Source: a virus
IMG/VR virus record: IMGVR_UViG_3300029922_001088
Span: 1-52,726 of that record
DNA: 52,726 nt
Reading direction: 5' to 3' (one strand)
Shown: positions 24,871 through 32,694 of the stretch, piece after piece
Layout of the letters: the number at the start of each line of letters is the position of its first letter
Position numbering within the stretch: the first letter of the stretch is position 1
Program-made: the position numbers and the translations under genes
The notes under the pieces: model-generated
Told to the model about the DNA's origin: nothing
Seen by the model: only the letters and a program-made list of their open reading frames with translations
The model's database searches: none

Positions 24871-25035
24871 TTATTTCTTGGCTATTACTTTGTTAATTCT
24901 GAAGGTGACGGTGTTATTTGAGTTGTTGACAACCTCTGCATTTTGGTCGAGACACACCACGAGGTCTAGGTAATCTATCGAATCAATATCTTGCACTGCC
25001 CCTATTTGCTCCTTGATAAACTTTTCTAGTTTCAT
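24871..25035 (-). CDS. 54-residue hypothetical protein
   Basis: ATG at 25035 overlaps the stop of the upstream gene (ATGA). N-terminal helix, then beta strands (TVTFRINKVI). Not recognised; coding supported by coupling on both sides. Confidence 0.55.
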   Translation of the reverse strand: MKLEKFIKEQIGAVQDIDSIDYLDLVVCLDQNAEVVNNSNNTVTFRINKVIAKK

Positions 25036-25226
25036 ATTTTTAGGTTATTTGAATAAATGGCGTTCTCGATAGCTTTCAAACACTCTTCTGGCTTACGCTC
25101 GTAGGGGAAGTATACGACCTCGATGAGTGGCTTTATATTTTTGAACTCATACCGAGTGTCTGCCTTCGTATGTGGAAACTCTGCGAACCCATCTTCTCTT
25201 ATAACCAACTCAGACTTTTTGTTCAT
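25032..25226 (-). CDS. 64-residue hypothetical protein
   Basis: Mixed charged protein, no motifs. It lies 6 bp downstream of the primase-helicase gene and overlaps the 54-residue gene by 4 bp. Confidence 0.55.
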   Translation of the reverse strand: MNKKSELVIREDGFAEFPHTKADTRYEFKNIKPLIEVVYFPYERKPEECLKAIENAIYSNNLKI

Positions 25227-25232
25227 ATTTTT

Positions 25233-26930
25233 TTAGAAGTCGTTAACTGCTTTATCCATTGCTAATTGAAAATCGTTCTTCTGTGTCCCGCCTGCACTCC
25301 AACTTTTCTCTGGTACATACCCGACGCACTCATAGTCATTCGTGTCTGGGTTGTAATCTACTTCAATGCTCGCTTCTCCGTTCGGGTTCCTCGACTTCTG
25401 AATAAATATCTTTGTCTTCAGCCGAGCATCTGTTCCTTCAGTTCTATCTCGCCAAAGGTGGATGATATAGTTTGCATTCTGAGAGATGGAGATACCGTCT
25501 TTGAACGAATCAATCGAAGGTTTTTTACCGTCCAGCTTCTTGTAATGTGCAATCAGTATCATACGTGCCCCCGTTCGATTTATAAGAGTTTTAAGTCTTA
25601 CCATGACATGCTCGATGTAATCGGCCTTCGAGCTATCTGAACGCAGAAGGTCGAAGTAATGGAGATGGTCTACAAGAAAAAGTTTTATGTCTTTGCTTAT
25701 CATATCCTCCACGATGGCTTCGAGCAAATCTATATTCATCTGTTCTTGAACTTCTATGAAATATATGTTGTCATTCTTTATCGCATCCTCCGCATCCTGT
25801 CTCTGCTTCTTGTAGTTCGCATCTCGTATGTCGTTCTTTCGGTAGGCGTTCCAGGGATAGTTCTTCAATCCCATCTTCTTCCTCACGTTTCCCAAAGCAA
25901 AGTAGACTGCTTTGATTCCATAGTCATTCAAACGGTCTTCGAGAGCGAGGATGGCCGACTTATTTTTCACGCTTGCCTTGTAGATGATGTTTGTGGCAAA
26001 AGAAGTTTTGCCCACACCTGTCTCTCCACCGAGAACTACCAGTTCCCCTGGGAATAATCCTGTGAGCTTGTCATCTAGCCAGTCGTATCCAAAGCTCACG
26101 CAGTCTAAGGGATTCGTCGCGTCCAACTCCACCATCGAGCGCGTGACCAATTCGGAGAAAGTTATAAACTTGAAACTATCCTTGTGTATCTCCAACATCT
26201 TTTCTCCCTGCTTCTTCTTCTCCCGATGATAGATGCTCTCGAATGTAGTTTTGAGTTCAGACAAAGACAAAGGGGGGTCATTCTCGTTATTCCATGTCTG
26301 TAAGAGTTCCCATGCTTCATCTGGCCTATCAAACTTCTTGAGTAGGATGAGTCCCGCCATCGAAGCGGCACTCTCATTTCTCTCGCCCTTACCGACCCCA
26401 AGAGCGATAGCATCAAAATCCATTCCTTTTCCCTGAACAGTCCCAAGAATCTCGGAAGGAAAAACCGCCATCGGAACATCTTTGAAAACAGAGTATTTTC
26501 CCCCTACTTTTTTACCGTCCTCTTCGTAGTCTGTAACTGATGGCGGCATGACCACATATCCACCGTCCCCACGGATGTCAATTCCAGGGAAAACTCCTGC
26601 TTTATTTGTGATACCTTTTTGGTACTTGTAGTAGAGATGATACCCACCATTTCCAGTCTTGATAGTTGTCGTGTTCAGAGCACTCTTTGGAAGACTATCC
26701 AAACTCCCTCCATGACGGGGGTCGATGTCAATTACGACGAAGCCTGAAATTGCCCCTGTAAGGCCTCCAATGTTCGCTTCGGGGAAAGTATCGTACCAAC
26801 CCTCTACCGTCGCAGGAAGGGCACGTTTTGCTTGAAATTCGACCCATGTAGGGATGAGAGGACGTTTGTTTTTGCCTATCGGGATGATAGAAACGCCTTT
26901 CGCCAATAATTTGAGAGCTGATTCTTTCAT
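25233..26930 (-). CDS. Primase-polymerase fused to DnaB-like helicase
   Basis: 565 residues. The N-terminal 200 are a bifunctional prim-pol (AEP) domain: GGLTGAISGFVVIDIDPRHGG holds the D-x-D catalytic pair, and TIKTGNGGYHLYY holds the sxH motif. A helical linker follows (about 200-265). The C-terminal RecA-like helicase has Walker A GGETGVGKTSFA (about 300-311), Walker B LFLVDHLHYF (about 405-414) and a DnaB-like H4 region DGISISQNANYIIHLWR. One protein could thus unwind and prime. It overlaps the replisome-organiser-like gene by 4 bp. Confidence 0.88.
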   Translation of the reverse strand: MKESALKLLAKGVSIIPIGKNKRPLIPTWVEFQAKRALPATVEGWYDTFPEANIGGLTGAISGFVVIDIDPRHGGSLDSLPKSALNTTTIKTGNGGYHLYYKYQKGITNKAGVFPGIDIRGDGGYVVMPPSVTDYEEDGKKVGGKYSVFKDVPMAVFPSEILGTVQGKGMDFDAIALGVGKGERNESAASMAGLILLKKFDRPDEAWELLQTWNNENDPPLSLSELKTTFESIYHREKKKQGEKMLEIHKDSFKFITFSELVTRSMVELDATNPLDCVSFGYDWLDDKLTGLFPGELVVLGGETGVGKTSFATNIIYKASVKNKSAILALEDRLNDYGIKAVYFALGNVRKKMGLKNYPWNAYRKNDIRDANYKKQRQDAEDAIKNDNIYFIEVQEQMNIDLLEAIVEDMISKDIKLFLVDHLHYFDLLRSDSSKADYIEHVMVRLKTLINRTGARMILIAHYKKLDGKKPSIDSFKDGISISQNANYIIHLWRDRTEGTDARLKTKIFIQKSRNPNGEASIEVDYNPDTNDYECVGYVPEKSWSAGGTQKNDFQLAMDKAVNDF

Positions 26931-27835
26931 CGGTTTATAAACTTAACCAAACCGTTCGCTTGGAGGACGAAATCGTAGAGCGACATACGATGTCCGTGAT
27001 AGCTCGTTGTGACGTTCGGAGTACGCCCCATGATGTCCTTCGCATAGTTCTTAATCGCCTTCTCCCATTCTTGGACTTCTCCGTAGGTTCGGAGGCGTGT
27101 TTGGATGAGTCTTTTTAGGTCGGCACTCATCCTCGCTTCAGGGAGCAGATTTTTCTGAGGGTTTGCTACGTTTTTATTTCCCGTGGATTCGACGGTTGGA
27201 TAACGATTCCAGATTTCCAAGATTTCAGCTACCCGTCCGTCTTCCTGTCTCACAGGCTTGCCGACCCATGCACGTTCCATTTCTTTTTCTTTCGCAGGCG
27301 TAAGTGCTTTACCGTCCTTTTCCCAAACTGGAAACGGCGCACCGTCGGCGTCAGGCCGCTCGCTCTGCTCGAAACCAAGTGAGTTCATGTGTTCAGAGAA
27401 ACTTTCTTTTTTTTGCGAAGCCAAAACTATACTCTCCTTACCTATACTATACTGTGGAAACATTTTGTCTCCATTTTGGATACATTTTGTATCCGTTATG
27501 GGTACATACTCTTTATTTGGCCCTATTCCTAGTGTTTTTAGATGTTCTACATAGATAGTATCCTTCTTCCTATCACTCTTAATATCATTGTTCATCTTCC
27601 AGTGTGTAATGACGATGACATTTCCGTTGAAACTGATTAAAAATCCTTTCGCCAGTAAAAGTGTGAGATTATCGTCCGAAGAACCTATCATTCTCATCGT
27701 CCCTTTTGGCTGTATAAAACCGTCGTCGTCAGCGTTCATTCCAAGATGAAAATAGAGCTTCTGGGTGGAGTCTGGCATATCCAAAAACTCTTCTGAATTG
27801 GTGATGTCTTTTGAGAACATTCGTTTCTGTGCCAT
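26927..27835 (-). CDS. Replisome organiser/replication initiation-like protein
   Basis: 302 residues. The first 100 match the winged-helix start common in phage replisome organisers (MFSKDITNSEEFLDMP, LYFHLGMNADDDGFI). The middle (150-220) is a variable linker, and the C-terminus is a basic helical domain that could load helicase. It precedes and overlaps the primase-helicase gene. The likely DNA target is an origin in this arm or the repeats at 35.8 kb. Confidence 0.7.
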   Translation of the reverse strand: MAQKRMFSKDITNSEEFLDMPDSTQKLYFHLGMNADDDGFIQPKGTMRMIGSSDDNLTLLLAKGFLISFNGNVIVITHWKMNNDIKSDRKKDTIYVEHLKTLGIGPNKEYVPITDTKCIQNGDKMFPQYSIGKESIVLASQKKESFSEHMNSLGFEQSERPDADGAPFPVWEKDGKALTPAKEKEMERAWVGKPVRQEDGRVAEILEIWNRYPTVESTGNKNVANPQKNLLPEARMSADLKRLIQTRLRTYGEVQEWEKAIKNYAKDIMGRTPNVTTSYHGHRMSLYDFVLQANGLVKFINR

Positions 27836-27836
27836 G

Positions 27837-28049
27837 TTATTCTTTACTGTGAAAGTAGTTAAACATCTCTATTAAATCTTCCTCTATTTCAGGGGTAAAC
27901 CAATTTTTATGCGAGAGATGGTCTAGCCAAAATTGAAGGCTCTTTTCATTATGAAAACCGCTAAAATCTATGTCGTACCCCTCTGGGTAGCATTTGACGC
28001 CTTTGATGACAACCACTTCATTCTTCCAGTCAATCTCCAGTTTTGCCAT
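27837..28049 (-). CDS. 70-residue hypothetical protein
   Basis: Start MAKLEIDW at 28049. Acidic, mixed alpha/beta, no motif. It is the first gene behind the minus-strand promoter 28175-28183 and is followed by the replication genes. Confidence 0.55.
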   Translation of the reverse strand: MAKLEIDWKNEVVVIKGVKCYPEGYDIDFSGFHNEKSLQFWLDHLSHKNWFTPEIEEDLIEMFNYFHSKE

Positions 28050-28174
28050 ATTCAACTGTATTTAGATAATAAAAAATCCCCGCAACAGAGGGATATATTT
28101 CTATATCACGCTCTTGCGGAGAATCTTTAGAACGGTTCTCCTCTGTTGGCGACCCATCAAAGAGTTGCGTAATA

Positions 28175-28183
28175 ATTATACCA
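28175..28183 (-). promoter_or_regulatory. Minus-strand extended -10 promoter (TGGTATAAT)
   Basis: Reverse complement of ATTATACCA. It would drive the replication operon to the left (28049 to about 23 kb). Same motif as the plus-strand promoters. Confidence 0.6.
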
Positions 28184-28213
28184 CTGGTACGTCTTAGGGC
28201 GCAAATTCCTGTA

Positions 28214-28241
28214 TGTGGATAACTTCTTTCGCAATGCGAAA
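28214..28241. promoter_or_regulatory. DnaA box joined to dispersed palindrome
   Basis: TGTGGATAA (28214-28222) followed after four bases by TTTCGC-AAT-GCGAAA (28227-28241). The same composite, identical over about 24 bases, is at 28926-28952. It lies near the minus-strand promoter. Confidence 0.6.
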
Positions 28242-28349
28242 CTACTCCATCTGCTCTCGAAGCATCCTCTTTAGATAACTTCTTATCTCTTTGAAGTCTC
28301 TTTTATTCCAGCCGCCGAATTGTAATTTTTTAACTTGATTGTGTTTCAT
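28242..28349 (-). CDS. Possible 35-residue basic peptide
   Basis: Arg/Lys-rich helix (MKHNQVKKLQFGGW start). No ribosome site. Listed because nothing else fills 28250-28430; coding is uncertain. Confidence 0.3.
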   Translation of the reverse strand: MKHNQVKKLQFGGWNKRDFKEIRSYLKRMLREQME

Positions 28350-28436
28350 TTCACCGAGGGAAGCACTCGTAGGCTGGCTGGTAGCAGGTGAAGCTAGGCC
28401 ATTGTTTTCATCTTCCCGCCTTATGTGCTAGAGGGT

Positions 28437-28592
28437 TTATTCAAAGATTTCTAGTAATATCTCAATATGGTCAATCTGTTCTTGATACCTGACATTATCT
28501 TTATCACCGTAATGTGTAGCAATATATTCAGCTACCTCATTGTATTTTTCATTGAGTATATTCCTTAGTTCTTCTCGTATTACATCTTTCAT
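28437..28592 (-). CDS. 51-residue acidic helical protein
   Basis: MKDVIREELRNIL start; highly charged, fully helical. Not recognised. Coding supported by composition typical of early phage proteins. Confidence 0.5.
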   Translation of the reverse strand: MKDVIREELRNILNEKYNEVAEYIATHYGDKDNVRYQEQIDHIEILLEIFE

Positions 28593-28609
28593 AATTTTTG
28601 TTTACCCTG

Positions 28610-28738
28610 CTAGACGATAGGTATTATTCTTGGATTCCATTTAACATATTCAACCACTGCGCGGCTTTTTGTTGTGGTCTTATCAAATACCTGCTGATGC
28701 GTTGCTGGGCTTTTCTTTTTTGTTTTTGTCATGTTCAT
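28610..28738 (-). CDS. 42-residue basic protein
   Basis: Lys-rich N-terminus (KTKKKSP) and a short hydrophobic C-terminus. Two possible ATG starts (28738, 28732). No assignment. Confidence 0.4.
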   Translation of the reverse strand: MNMTKTKKKSPATHQQVFDKTTTKSRAVVEYVKWNPRIIPIV

Positions 28739-28803
28739 TGTTATCTAAAGGGTGTAGGGGCTTGCACGGGGGGCAGACGGCCTTTATCCTAACTTCCCAT
28801 TTG

Positions 28804-28874
28804 CGGGAAGTGTTGGTATCGAACCAACTCCTCATTGTCCATCCAATTAAGGTGAAGTTATCCTTGCGGCCCCC
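28804..28874 (-). other. tRNA-like sequence with defective arms
   Basis: A canonical T-arm GTTGG-TTCGATA-CCAAC (28812-28828) and a perfect D-stem AAGG/CCTT at the right distance. The anticodon region is three bases short (ATTG/CAAT with a six-base loop) and the 5' end GGGGGCC pairs only partly with 3' ACTTCCC. A perfect partner, GGGAAGT, lies on the wrong side and makes a hairpin instead. Probably a decayed tRNA or tRNA mimic. Confidence 0.35.
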
Positions 28875-28925
28875 TCTGTAAACCTCCAACCCCATATAGT
28901 ATATCTCCTGTGGTGGGAGATGTCA

Positions 28926-28952
28926 TGTGGATAACTTCTTTCGCAATGCGAA
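28926..28952. promoter_or_regulatory. DnaA box joined to dispersed palindrome (second copy)
   Basis: TGTGGATAA (28926-28934) plus TTTCGC-AAT-GCGAA (28939-28952), in a gene-free stretch between small minus-strand genes. Confidence 0.6.
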
Positions 28953-28980
28953 TCTCGCCGCCCTTTTTCATATAATGTAG

Positions 28981-29262
28981 TTATGTGAGGGATTCGTTCT
29001 GGGGGAGGAGGGATTGGAGGCGGTGGGTAATCACTACTTTTAGTCCGTCAACAGCATCTTTCCACCCTGCGTTTTTAGGGTCAATCTTTATGTTCTCAAT
29101 CTCGGCAATCGCCTCCTCAATAGCTTCCTTCCGTGCCTGTTGGAGTTCTTGGGCGAACAGCACTTTCAATTCTTGTTCAAGCCATCCTTGTTGTGCCCAT
29201 GCACTCCTCTTAACAAGGTCATCTATCTTATCCTGCCATGTGGGGGATGTGTTTTGAGTCAT
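28981..29262 (-). CDS. 93-residue helical protein
   Basis: Start MTQNTSPTW at 29262, chosen because the upstream gene stops at 29264. Glu/Lys-rich coiled-coil-like helix. Not recognised. Confidence 0.55.
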   Translation of the reverse strand: MTQNTSPTWQDKIDDLVKRSAWAQQGWLEQELKVLFAQELQQARKEAIEEAIAEIENIKIDPKNAGWKDAVDGLKVVITHRLQSLLPQNESLT

Positions 29263-29263
29263 G

Positions 29264-29410
29264 TTATTTGGATTCTGCATTAATTCTATAAGAGAAAAAT
29301 AAGGTCAAAAGTATCCAGTAATGCCATGAATTTACAAAGATACCGCAATACCATAGATAAAAACCGAATGTCCCTGCTAAAATCATGCTTAGTATATCTT
29401 TTCTGTTCAT
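29264..29410 (-). CDS. 48-residue membrane protein
   Basis: Two short hydrophobic segments (about 7-24 and 28-40), Trp- and aromatic-rich. Too short for firm assignment. Possibly an early membrane-acting or exclusion protein. Confidence 0.5.
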   Translation of the reverse strand: MNRKDILSMILAGTFGFYLWYCGIFVNSWHYWILLTLFFSYRINAESK

Positions 29411-29442
29411 ATATCTTCAGTTACTTAGTGGTTGATAGGGGG

Positions 29443-29688
29443 CTACGCTTTTTTCCATCCAGCTTCTTCTAATTCTTGATGGGTGTATGTAGGTCTGTAT
29501 CCCATCTCGTACACGTTTTTACAATCAAAACACTGACCGAAATGGGTATAATTATCATCATGATTACAACCTGCCGAGGCTATAAATCTTACATCCCCGT
29601 GACAGGATGGGCAGAGCAAAAACTTGAATCCAATCGTTGAGTCATCTTTTCGATAATCTCTGGTTACTGTTTGTAGTTCTGTTTTCAT
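29443..29688 (-). CDS. Zinc-ribbon protein
   Basis: 81 residues from ATG 29688; the longer start would run into the tRNA. CPSC and CFDC with an intervening His-rich region (CNHDDNYTHFGQ) form a four-Cys zinc ribbon. Probably nucleic-acid binding; partner unknown. Confidence 0.6.
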   Translation of the reverse strand: MKTELQTVTRDYRKDDSTIGFKFLLCPSCHGDVRFIASAGCNHDDNYTHFGQCFDCKNVYEMGYRPTYTHQELEEAGWKKA

Positions 29689-29721
29689 ATCGTTGTATTT
29701 AATCCTGTGTGTGGCGGCGTG

Positions 29722-29793
29722 TTGCGCGAGCCAGATTTGCACTGGCGACCTCCAGATTATGAGACTGGCGAGCTACTACTGCTCTATCGCGCT
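29722..29793 (-). tRNA. tRNA-Met-like (anticodon CAT), A1:A72 mismatch
   Basis: 72 nt read on the minus strand. Acceptor stem has six pairs with an unpaired A1/A72. D-stem is GAGC/GCTC with a short loop AGTAGTA. Anticodon stem CCAGT/TCTGG (last pair mismatched) has loop CTCATAA. Variable region is AGGTC, T-stem GCCAG/CTGGC. The T-loop TGCAAAT departs from TTC. CCA is not encoded. An unpaired 1-72 position is a feature of bacterial initiator tRNAs. Weak D- and T-loops make function less certain. Confidence 0.65.
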
Positions 29794-29926
29794 ATGTCTA
29801 GTTTTGCAGACTAGAAACTGTACCAGCTGGCCGCCTTCAAAAGCACCGTAGTCCTTAATAGTAAGGGGTTTAATGCTCTGTCTTTGCGTGCCATTACCAG
29901 TTCATAGAGTGTAACATACTTAGGCT

Positions 29927-29952
29927 CGAAAAGCTAGCGAAACTGTGGATAA
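29927..29952. promoter_or_regulatory. DnaA box with AGCGAAA half-site
   Basis: TGTGGATAA at 29944-29952 directly preceded by GCGAAAC. Read on the minus strand this is GTTATCCACAGTTTCGC, matching GTTATCCCCAGTTTCGC at 35893. The second half of the palindrome is degenerate. Confidence 0.45.
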
Positions 29953-29955
29953 CTT

Positions 29956-30549
29956 TTAGAATACTGGCGCACCCAAGTCTGCGTCAGGATAGGCCGCGCT
30001 GTTCCTGATGTCTTTCGCTTGCGAATTTCCGCCGTTCCTCTGCTTATCTTTCTCACGCTCTATGATGATGTCTACAGGCGTCTTTGACTCCGCTTCTTTG
30101 ACCGCCGACGGGTCTACCGCGCTCGGCGTATTCTCCATGACGACGTAATTTACTTCTTTGGTATGTGCGCCGCTTACTGCAAGCGTGATGTCATAGGGCA
30201 TAGGCAGGTCGCTAAAGGCCGTAGCGGGCTTCTCCTGCAATGCTATGAGCTGTTTCTTGACGCTCCACGGCATCTTGTACAGTTTAACCTGCTTATCTTT
30301 CTGGTCTTGTACCCAAAAATACGTCTTGATGCTTGCCTTGTTCGCCGCTTTGCATGGCACGCACTCGTCGCCGCCCACACACGTCTTATACCCTCCATCA
30401 TGGTAGTGGACAGGTGCGCTTTCGCCGCCATTGAGTATTCTCATTCTGTTCTGTCCGTTCTCTACGTCGAAATACCCGCTAGAGCTTTTGCCCGTTCCCT
30501 GTGCTGGTCGCTGTTTTTCCCCGCCGCTAAAGCTGTATGGTGTTGTCAT
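29956..30549 (-). CDS. Single-stranded DNA-binding-like protein with zinc site
   Basis: About 197 residues from ATG 30549; a TTG at 30597 would add 16. MRILNGGESAPVHYH then CVGGDECVPCKAANKA (about 50-75) gives a zinc-binding pattern. TYFWVQDQKDKQVKLYKMPWSV is like the core strands of phage gp32-type ssDNA-binding proteins. The C-terminus is disordered and charged. It follows a PD-(D/E)XK nuclease gene, a common recombination pair. Assignment moderately confident. Confidence 0.6.
   Translation of the reverse strand: MTTPYSFSGGEKQRPAQGTGKSSSGYFDVENGQNRMRILNGGESAPVHYHDGGYKTCVGGDECVPCKAANKASIKTYFWVQDQKDKQVKLYKMPWSVKKQLIALQEKPATAFSDLPMPYDITLAVSGAHTKEVNYVVMENTPSAVDPSAVKEAESKTPVDIIIEREKDKQRNGGNSQAKDIRNSAAYPDADLGAPVF
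30013..30025. repeat. Dispersed palindrome TTTCGC-TT-GCGAA
   Basis: Copy of the genome-wide palindrome, inside the ssDNA-binding-like gene. Confidence 0.75.
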
Positions 30550-30610
30550 TTGTGTTTGATTAGTGCGTGGATAATTGCTAAAAGGGCATGTAGCCAATGT
30601 TTAAGTTCCA

Positions 30611-31480
30611 TTATTTTTTAGCCGAATAGCCAGCAGTTACGGTCTTGATAATGCCAAGCTCCTCGTCTGTATACCCCTCCTGCACGCCCTGCTGTGCCAA
30701 AATTAGGGCTTTGTAAGGGGAATACGTGATAACCCATGAATCCTTGTCGCCAAGCACCTTTGCGCCATTTCGCGCCTTTGAGATGTCTGTCGTGCTGTAG
30801 TCGGCAATCTTAATGTCCTGCACGGGTACTTTGTACCTCACTTCTACTTTCGGCTCGACGCTCGGCACTACGTTCTCATTCCATATCTTTGCCCATCTCT
30901 TGTACTCGGCGGCTAAGTCCACAATGGTATTGCCACACTGATACTTGCCGCCCTCTAGCTTGTGGCAGGTAAACCAAAAGTAATGCAAGCCGTCTATGCT
31001 TGAAACAAATAGGTAGCCTGTATCTTTGCCCAAGTAATCCATGTATACCGCAAGCTGTAGTACATAGTTACTGCGTGGCTTACCGTCCTCATACTCTTTG
31101 ATGTTCACGCTGTTCTTGTTGTTCACGCTCTTAATTTCAATCGGCGCGCCCTTTTCCAAGTCGTATAGCGTAGCTGTGTCTACAATGGCGTCAATCTTCA
31201 TGCGTACCTTTACGCCCTCTCTTTCCATCTCGAAAGTTTCATCTGTTGACTGGTCAAAGTCCTGTGCCACGATGCCGTTCTCCTTTAGAATATCCACCAT
31301 CGCAAGCTCCACGCCTTTTCCCGCACCAAACTTTAGGGTATCCCACCACATCGTAGGATTAGTCTTGGGCGTGCCTTTGAAAGCGTGGTATATGTCAAAA
31401 GACAATTTCTCGGCGTCTGACGCTCCGAATCCCTTTTTCGGCCTCACTTCCTCTGTATATTTCAGGTTTTTGATGTCCAT
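30611..31480 (-). CDS. PD-(D/E)XK (RecB/Cas4-like) exonuclease
   Basis: 289 residues. Active-site order: GKGVELAMVDIL (about 53-64, conserved Glu), MKIDAIVDTATLYDLEKG (about 93-111, catalytic Asp), IEIKSVN (about 113-119, E-x-K), then YVLQLAVYMDYLG (about 138-150, the Q-x-x-x-Y motif). This is the RecB/lambda-exo/Cas4-type nuclease superfamily. Probably an end-resecting nuclease for recombination, paired with the downstream ssDNA-binding-like protein. No iron-sulfur cysteines seen. Confidence 0.8.
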   Translation of the reverse strand: MDIKNLKYTEEVRPKKGFGASDAEKLSFDIYHAFKGTPKTNPTMWWDTLKFGAGKGVELAMVDILKENGIVAQDFDQSTDETFEMEREGVKVRMKIDAIVDTATLYDLEKGAPIEIKSVNNKNSVNIKEYEDGKPRSNYVLQLAVYMDYLGKDTGYLFVSSIDGLHYFWFTCHKLEGGKYQCGNTIVDLAAEYKRWAKIWNENVVPSVEPKVEVRYKVPVQDIKIADYSTTDISKARNGAKVLGDKDSWVITYSPYKALILAQQGVQEGYTDEELGIIKTVTAGYSAKK

Positions 31481-31481
31481 A

Positions 31482-31655
31482 TTAGCCTTTGATTATCTCC
31501 GTAAGTGCTTCCATGCGACCTTTGAGTATGTTCATCTCGTCTGCTGTCTTTTGCGCCGTTTCTAGGCTCATGGCGCGTGCGTTTATCACGGCCAATGATG
31601 CCATAGTCTTGTCCAATGCCTTTTCTATCCTCGTCTTGTAGTCTATTGTGTTCAT
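31482..31655 (-). CDS. 57-residue helical protein
   Basis: Single amphipathic coiled-coil-like helix (MNTIDYKTRIEKAL start). One base before the nuclease gene. Not recognised. Confidence 0.55.
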   Translation of the reverse strand: MNTIDYKTRIEKALDKTMASLAVINARAMSLETAQKTADEMNILKGRMEALTEIIKG

Positions 31656-31669
31656 GTTTTTATTTGTTA

Positions 31670-31846
31670 TCAGATAATAGGTTGCATGCGTCTTGTACTC
31701 ACTTCATAGCCCGCCTTTTTAAGCCGCTTTTTCCACCTGTTAATCGTGCCTACATGCACACCGAAGTGCGCCGCCATTTCCATATTGTTCTTAGTCTTTG
31801 ACAATTCTGGTATCTCCATAACCTGCTCGTGCGATAGTTTAGTCAT
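31670..31846 (-). CDS. Small helix-turn-helix protein
   Basis: 58 residues from ATG 31846. NNMEMAAHFGVHVGTINRWKKRLKK (about 20-44) is a clear homeodomain-like/transposase-type HTH with a basic recognition helix. Likely a regulator of early genes. It overlaps the preceding gene by 8 bp. Confidence 0.65.
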   Translation of the reverse strand: MTKLSHEQVMEIPELSKTKNNMEMAAHFGVHVGTINRWKKRLKKAGYEVSTRRMQPII

Positions 31847-32021
31847 AAAGTAGTTCGTATACGGGTATAAAGCGTTCTGGTAATGGTATGCCCTCCTCAT
31901 TTTCGTCTGCGATATACACGCCATCGCCCTCTATTACGTATATATCCTTAGGCGTGGCATTTCGCGCCTCTAGCCACTCTTGAAGTTCCTCTAATAGAAT
32001 TGTGTTCTGTGAATTGCTCAT
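31839..32021 (-). CDS. 60-residue acidic protein
   Basis: Strongly acidic (EGDGVYIADENEEG), beta-hairpin-like centre. It overlaps genes on both sides. Acidity is compatible with DNA mimicry, but there is no direct evidence. Confidence 0.5.
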   Translation of the reverse strand: MSNSQNTILLEELQEWLEARNATPKDIYVIEGDGVYIADENEEGIPLPERFIPVYELLYD

Positions 32022-32122
32022 GCTTTTAATAGTTCTCTTATGTCTAATAGTATTTCGACCACTACGCGCTCGACTGTGCTTTTATACGTTATCTCTTTCT
32101 CTATATCCTCTCGTGTTCGCAT
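32018..32122 (-). CDS. 34-residue helical peptide
   Basis: MRTREDIEKEI start, one charged helix, stop overlapping the next ATG (ATGA). Coding supported by this overlap. Confidence 0.45.
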   Translation of the reverse strand: MRTREDIEKEITYKSTVERVVVEILLDIRELLKA

Positions 32123-32282
32123 GATTTTATTTGAAAGATGGGCATGCGCGGGAAAGCAATGTTTTTTATAGATAGTTTCATTTTGTGTACACTCTATGTC
32201 TTTTCTATAAAACTATTTACTTCCCTCCGTCTGCCCACCTTTTGTTATCTAATATGCACTTATGGTAGCATAGTTAGTAACC

Positions 32283-32295
32283 TTTCGCAAGCGAA
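32283..32295. repeat. Dispersed palindrome TTTCGC-AA-GCGAA
   Basis: Intergenic copy immediately after the stop of the 32297 gene in transcription order, where a terminator would be expected. Confidence 0.75.
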
Positions 32296-32296
32296 T

Positions 32297-32542
32297 CTAA
32301 TACTTGTCTTGTGTCTGCTTCTCTAGTAATTCCGTCTGCTCATCATCGTATTCCTGCTTCTCTCGCGCCTGAATAGCCTCTTTTACCTTTATATCTGCGT
32401 ATCTGTCCGCGTACATGCACCATACGTCATAGTCTAGGTTGCCCGACCACTCCTCATAACACTCGCCCATATCATCATCTGTACAAATGCACCTGTCTGC
32501 ATGTACCTCTTTCAAAAAGTCCTCATAGTCTTTATATTTCAT
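32297..32542 (-). CDS. 81-residue acidic Cys-containing protein
   Basis: Start at ATG 32542. CICTDDDMGECYEEW is acidic with three Cys; the C-terminal half is a charged helix. Not recognised; early-region protein. Confidence 0.5.
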   Translation of the reverse strand: MKYKDYEDFLKEVHADRCICTDDDMGECYEEWSGNLDYDVWCMYADRYADIKVKEAIQAREKQEYDDEQTELLEKQTQDKY

Positions 32543-32694
32543 GTTCTTTGTGTAGTTACTGATAAGTCTATATAATCGCAATCCTCTAGGTATTCTATCG
32601 CTTCCTCTAGCTCGCGCCGTCCAAGCTCATCGCTCTGCTCGAAGTATGTCGCGCTCGCCTCTTTGATGATGTCTATAGCTTTGTTTTTGCTCAT
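32539..32694 (-). CDS. 51-residue acidic helical protein
   Basis: MSKNKAIDIIKEAS start; overlaps the next gene by 4 bp (ATGA). Not recognised. Confidence 0.5.
   Translation of the reverse strand: MSKNKAIDIIKEASATYFEQSDELGRRELEEAIEYLEDCDYIDLSVTTQRT

Noticed and set aside
28740-28830. A circularly permuted tRNA or two-piece tmRNA on the minus strand
   Set aside because: GGGAAGT follows the ACTTCCC acceptor strand, but no anticodon stem can be formed in the sequence after it and no CCA or tag frame is seen. A hairpin beside a decayed tRNA explains the data more simply.
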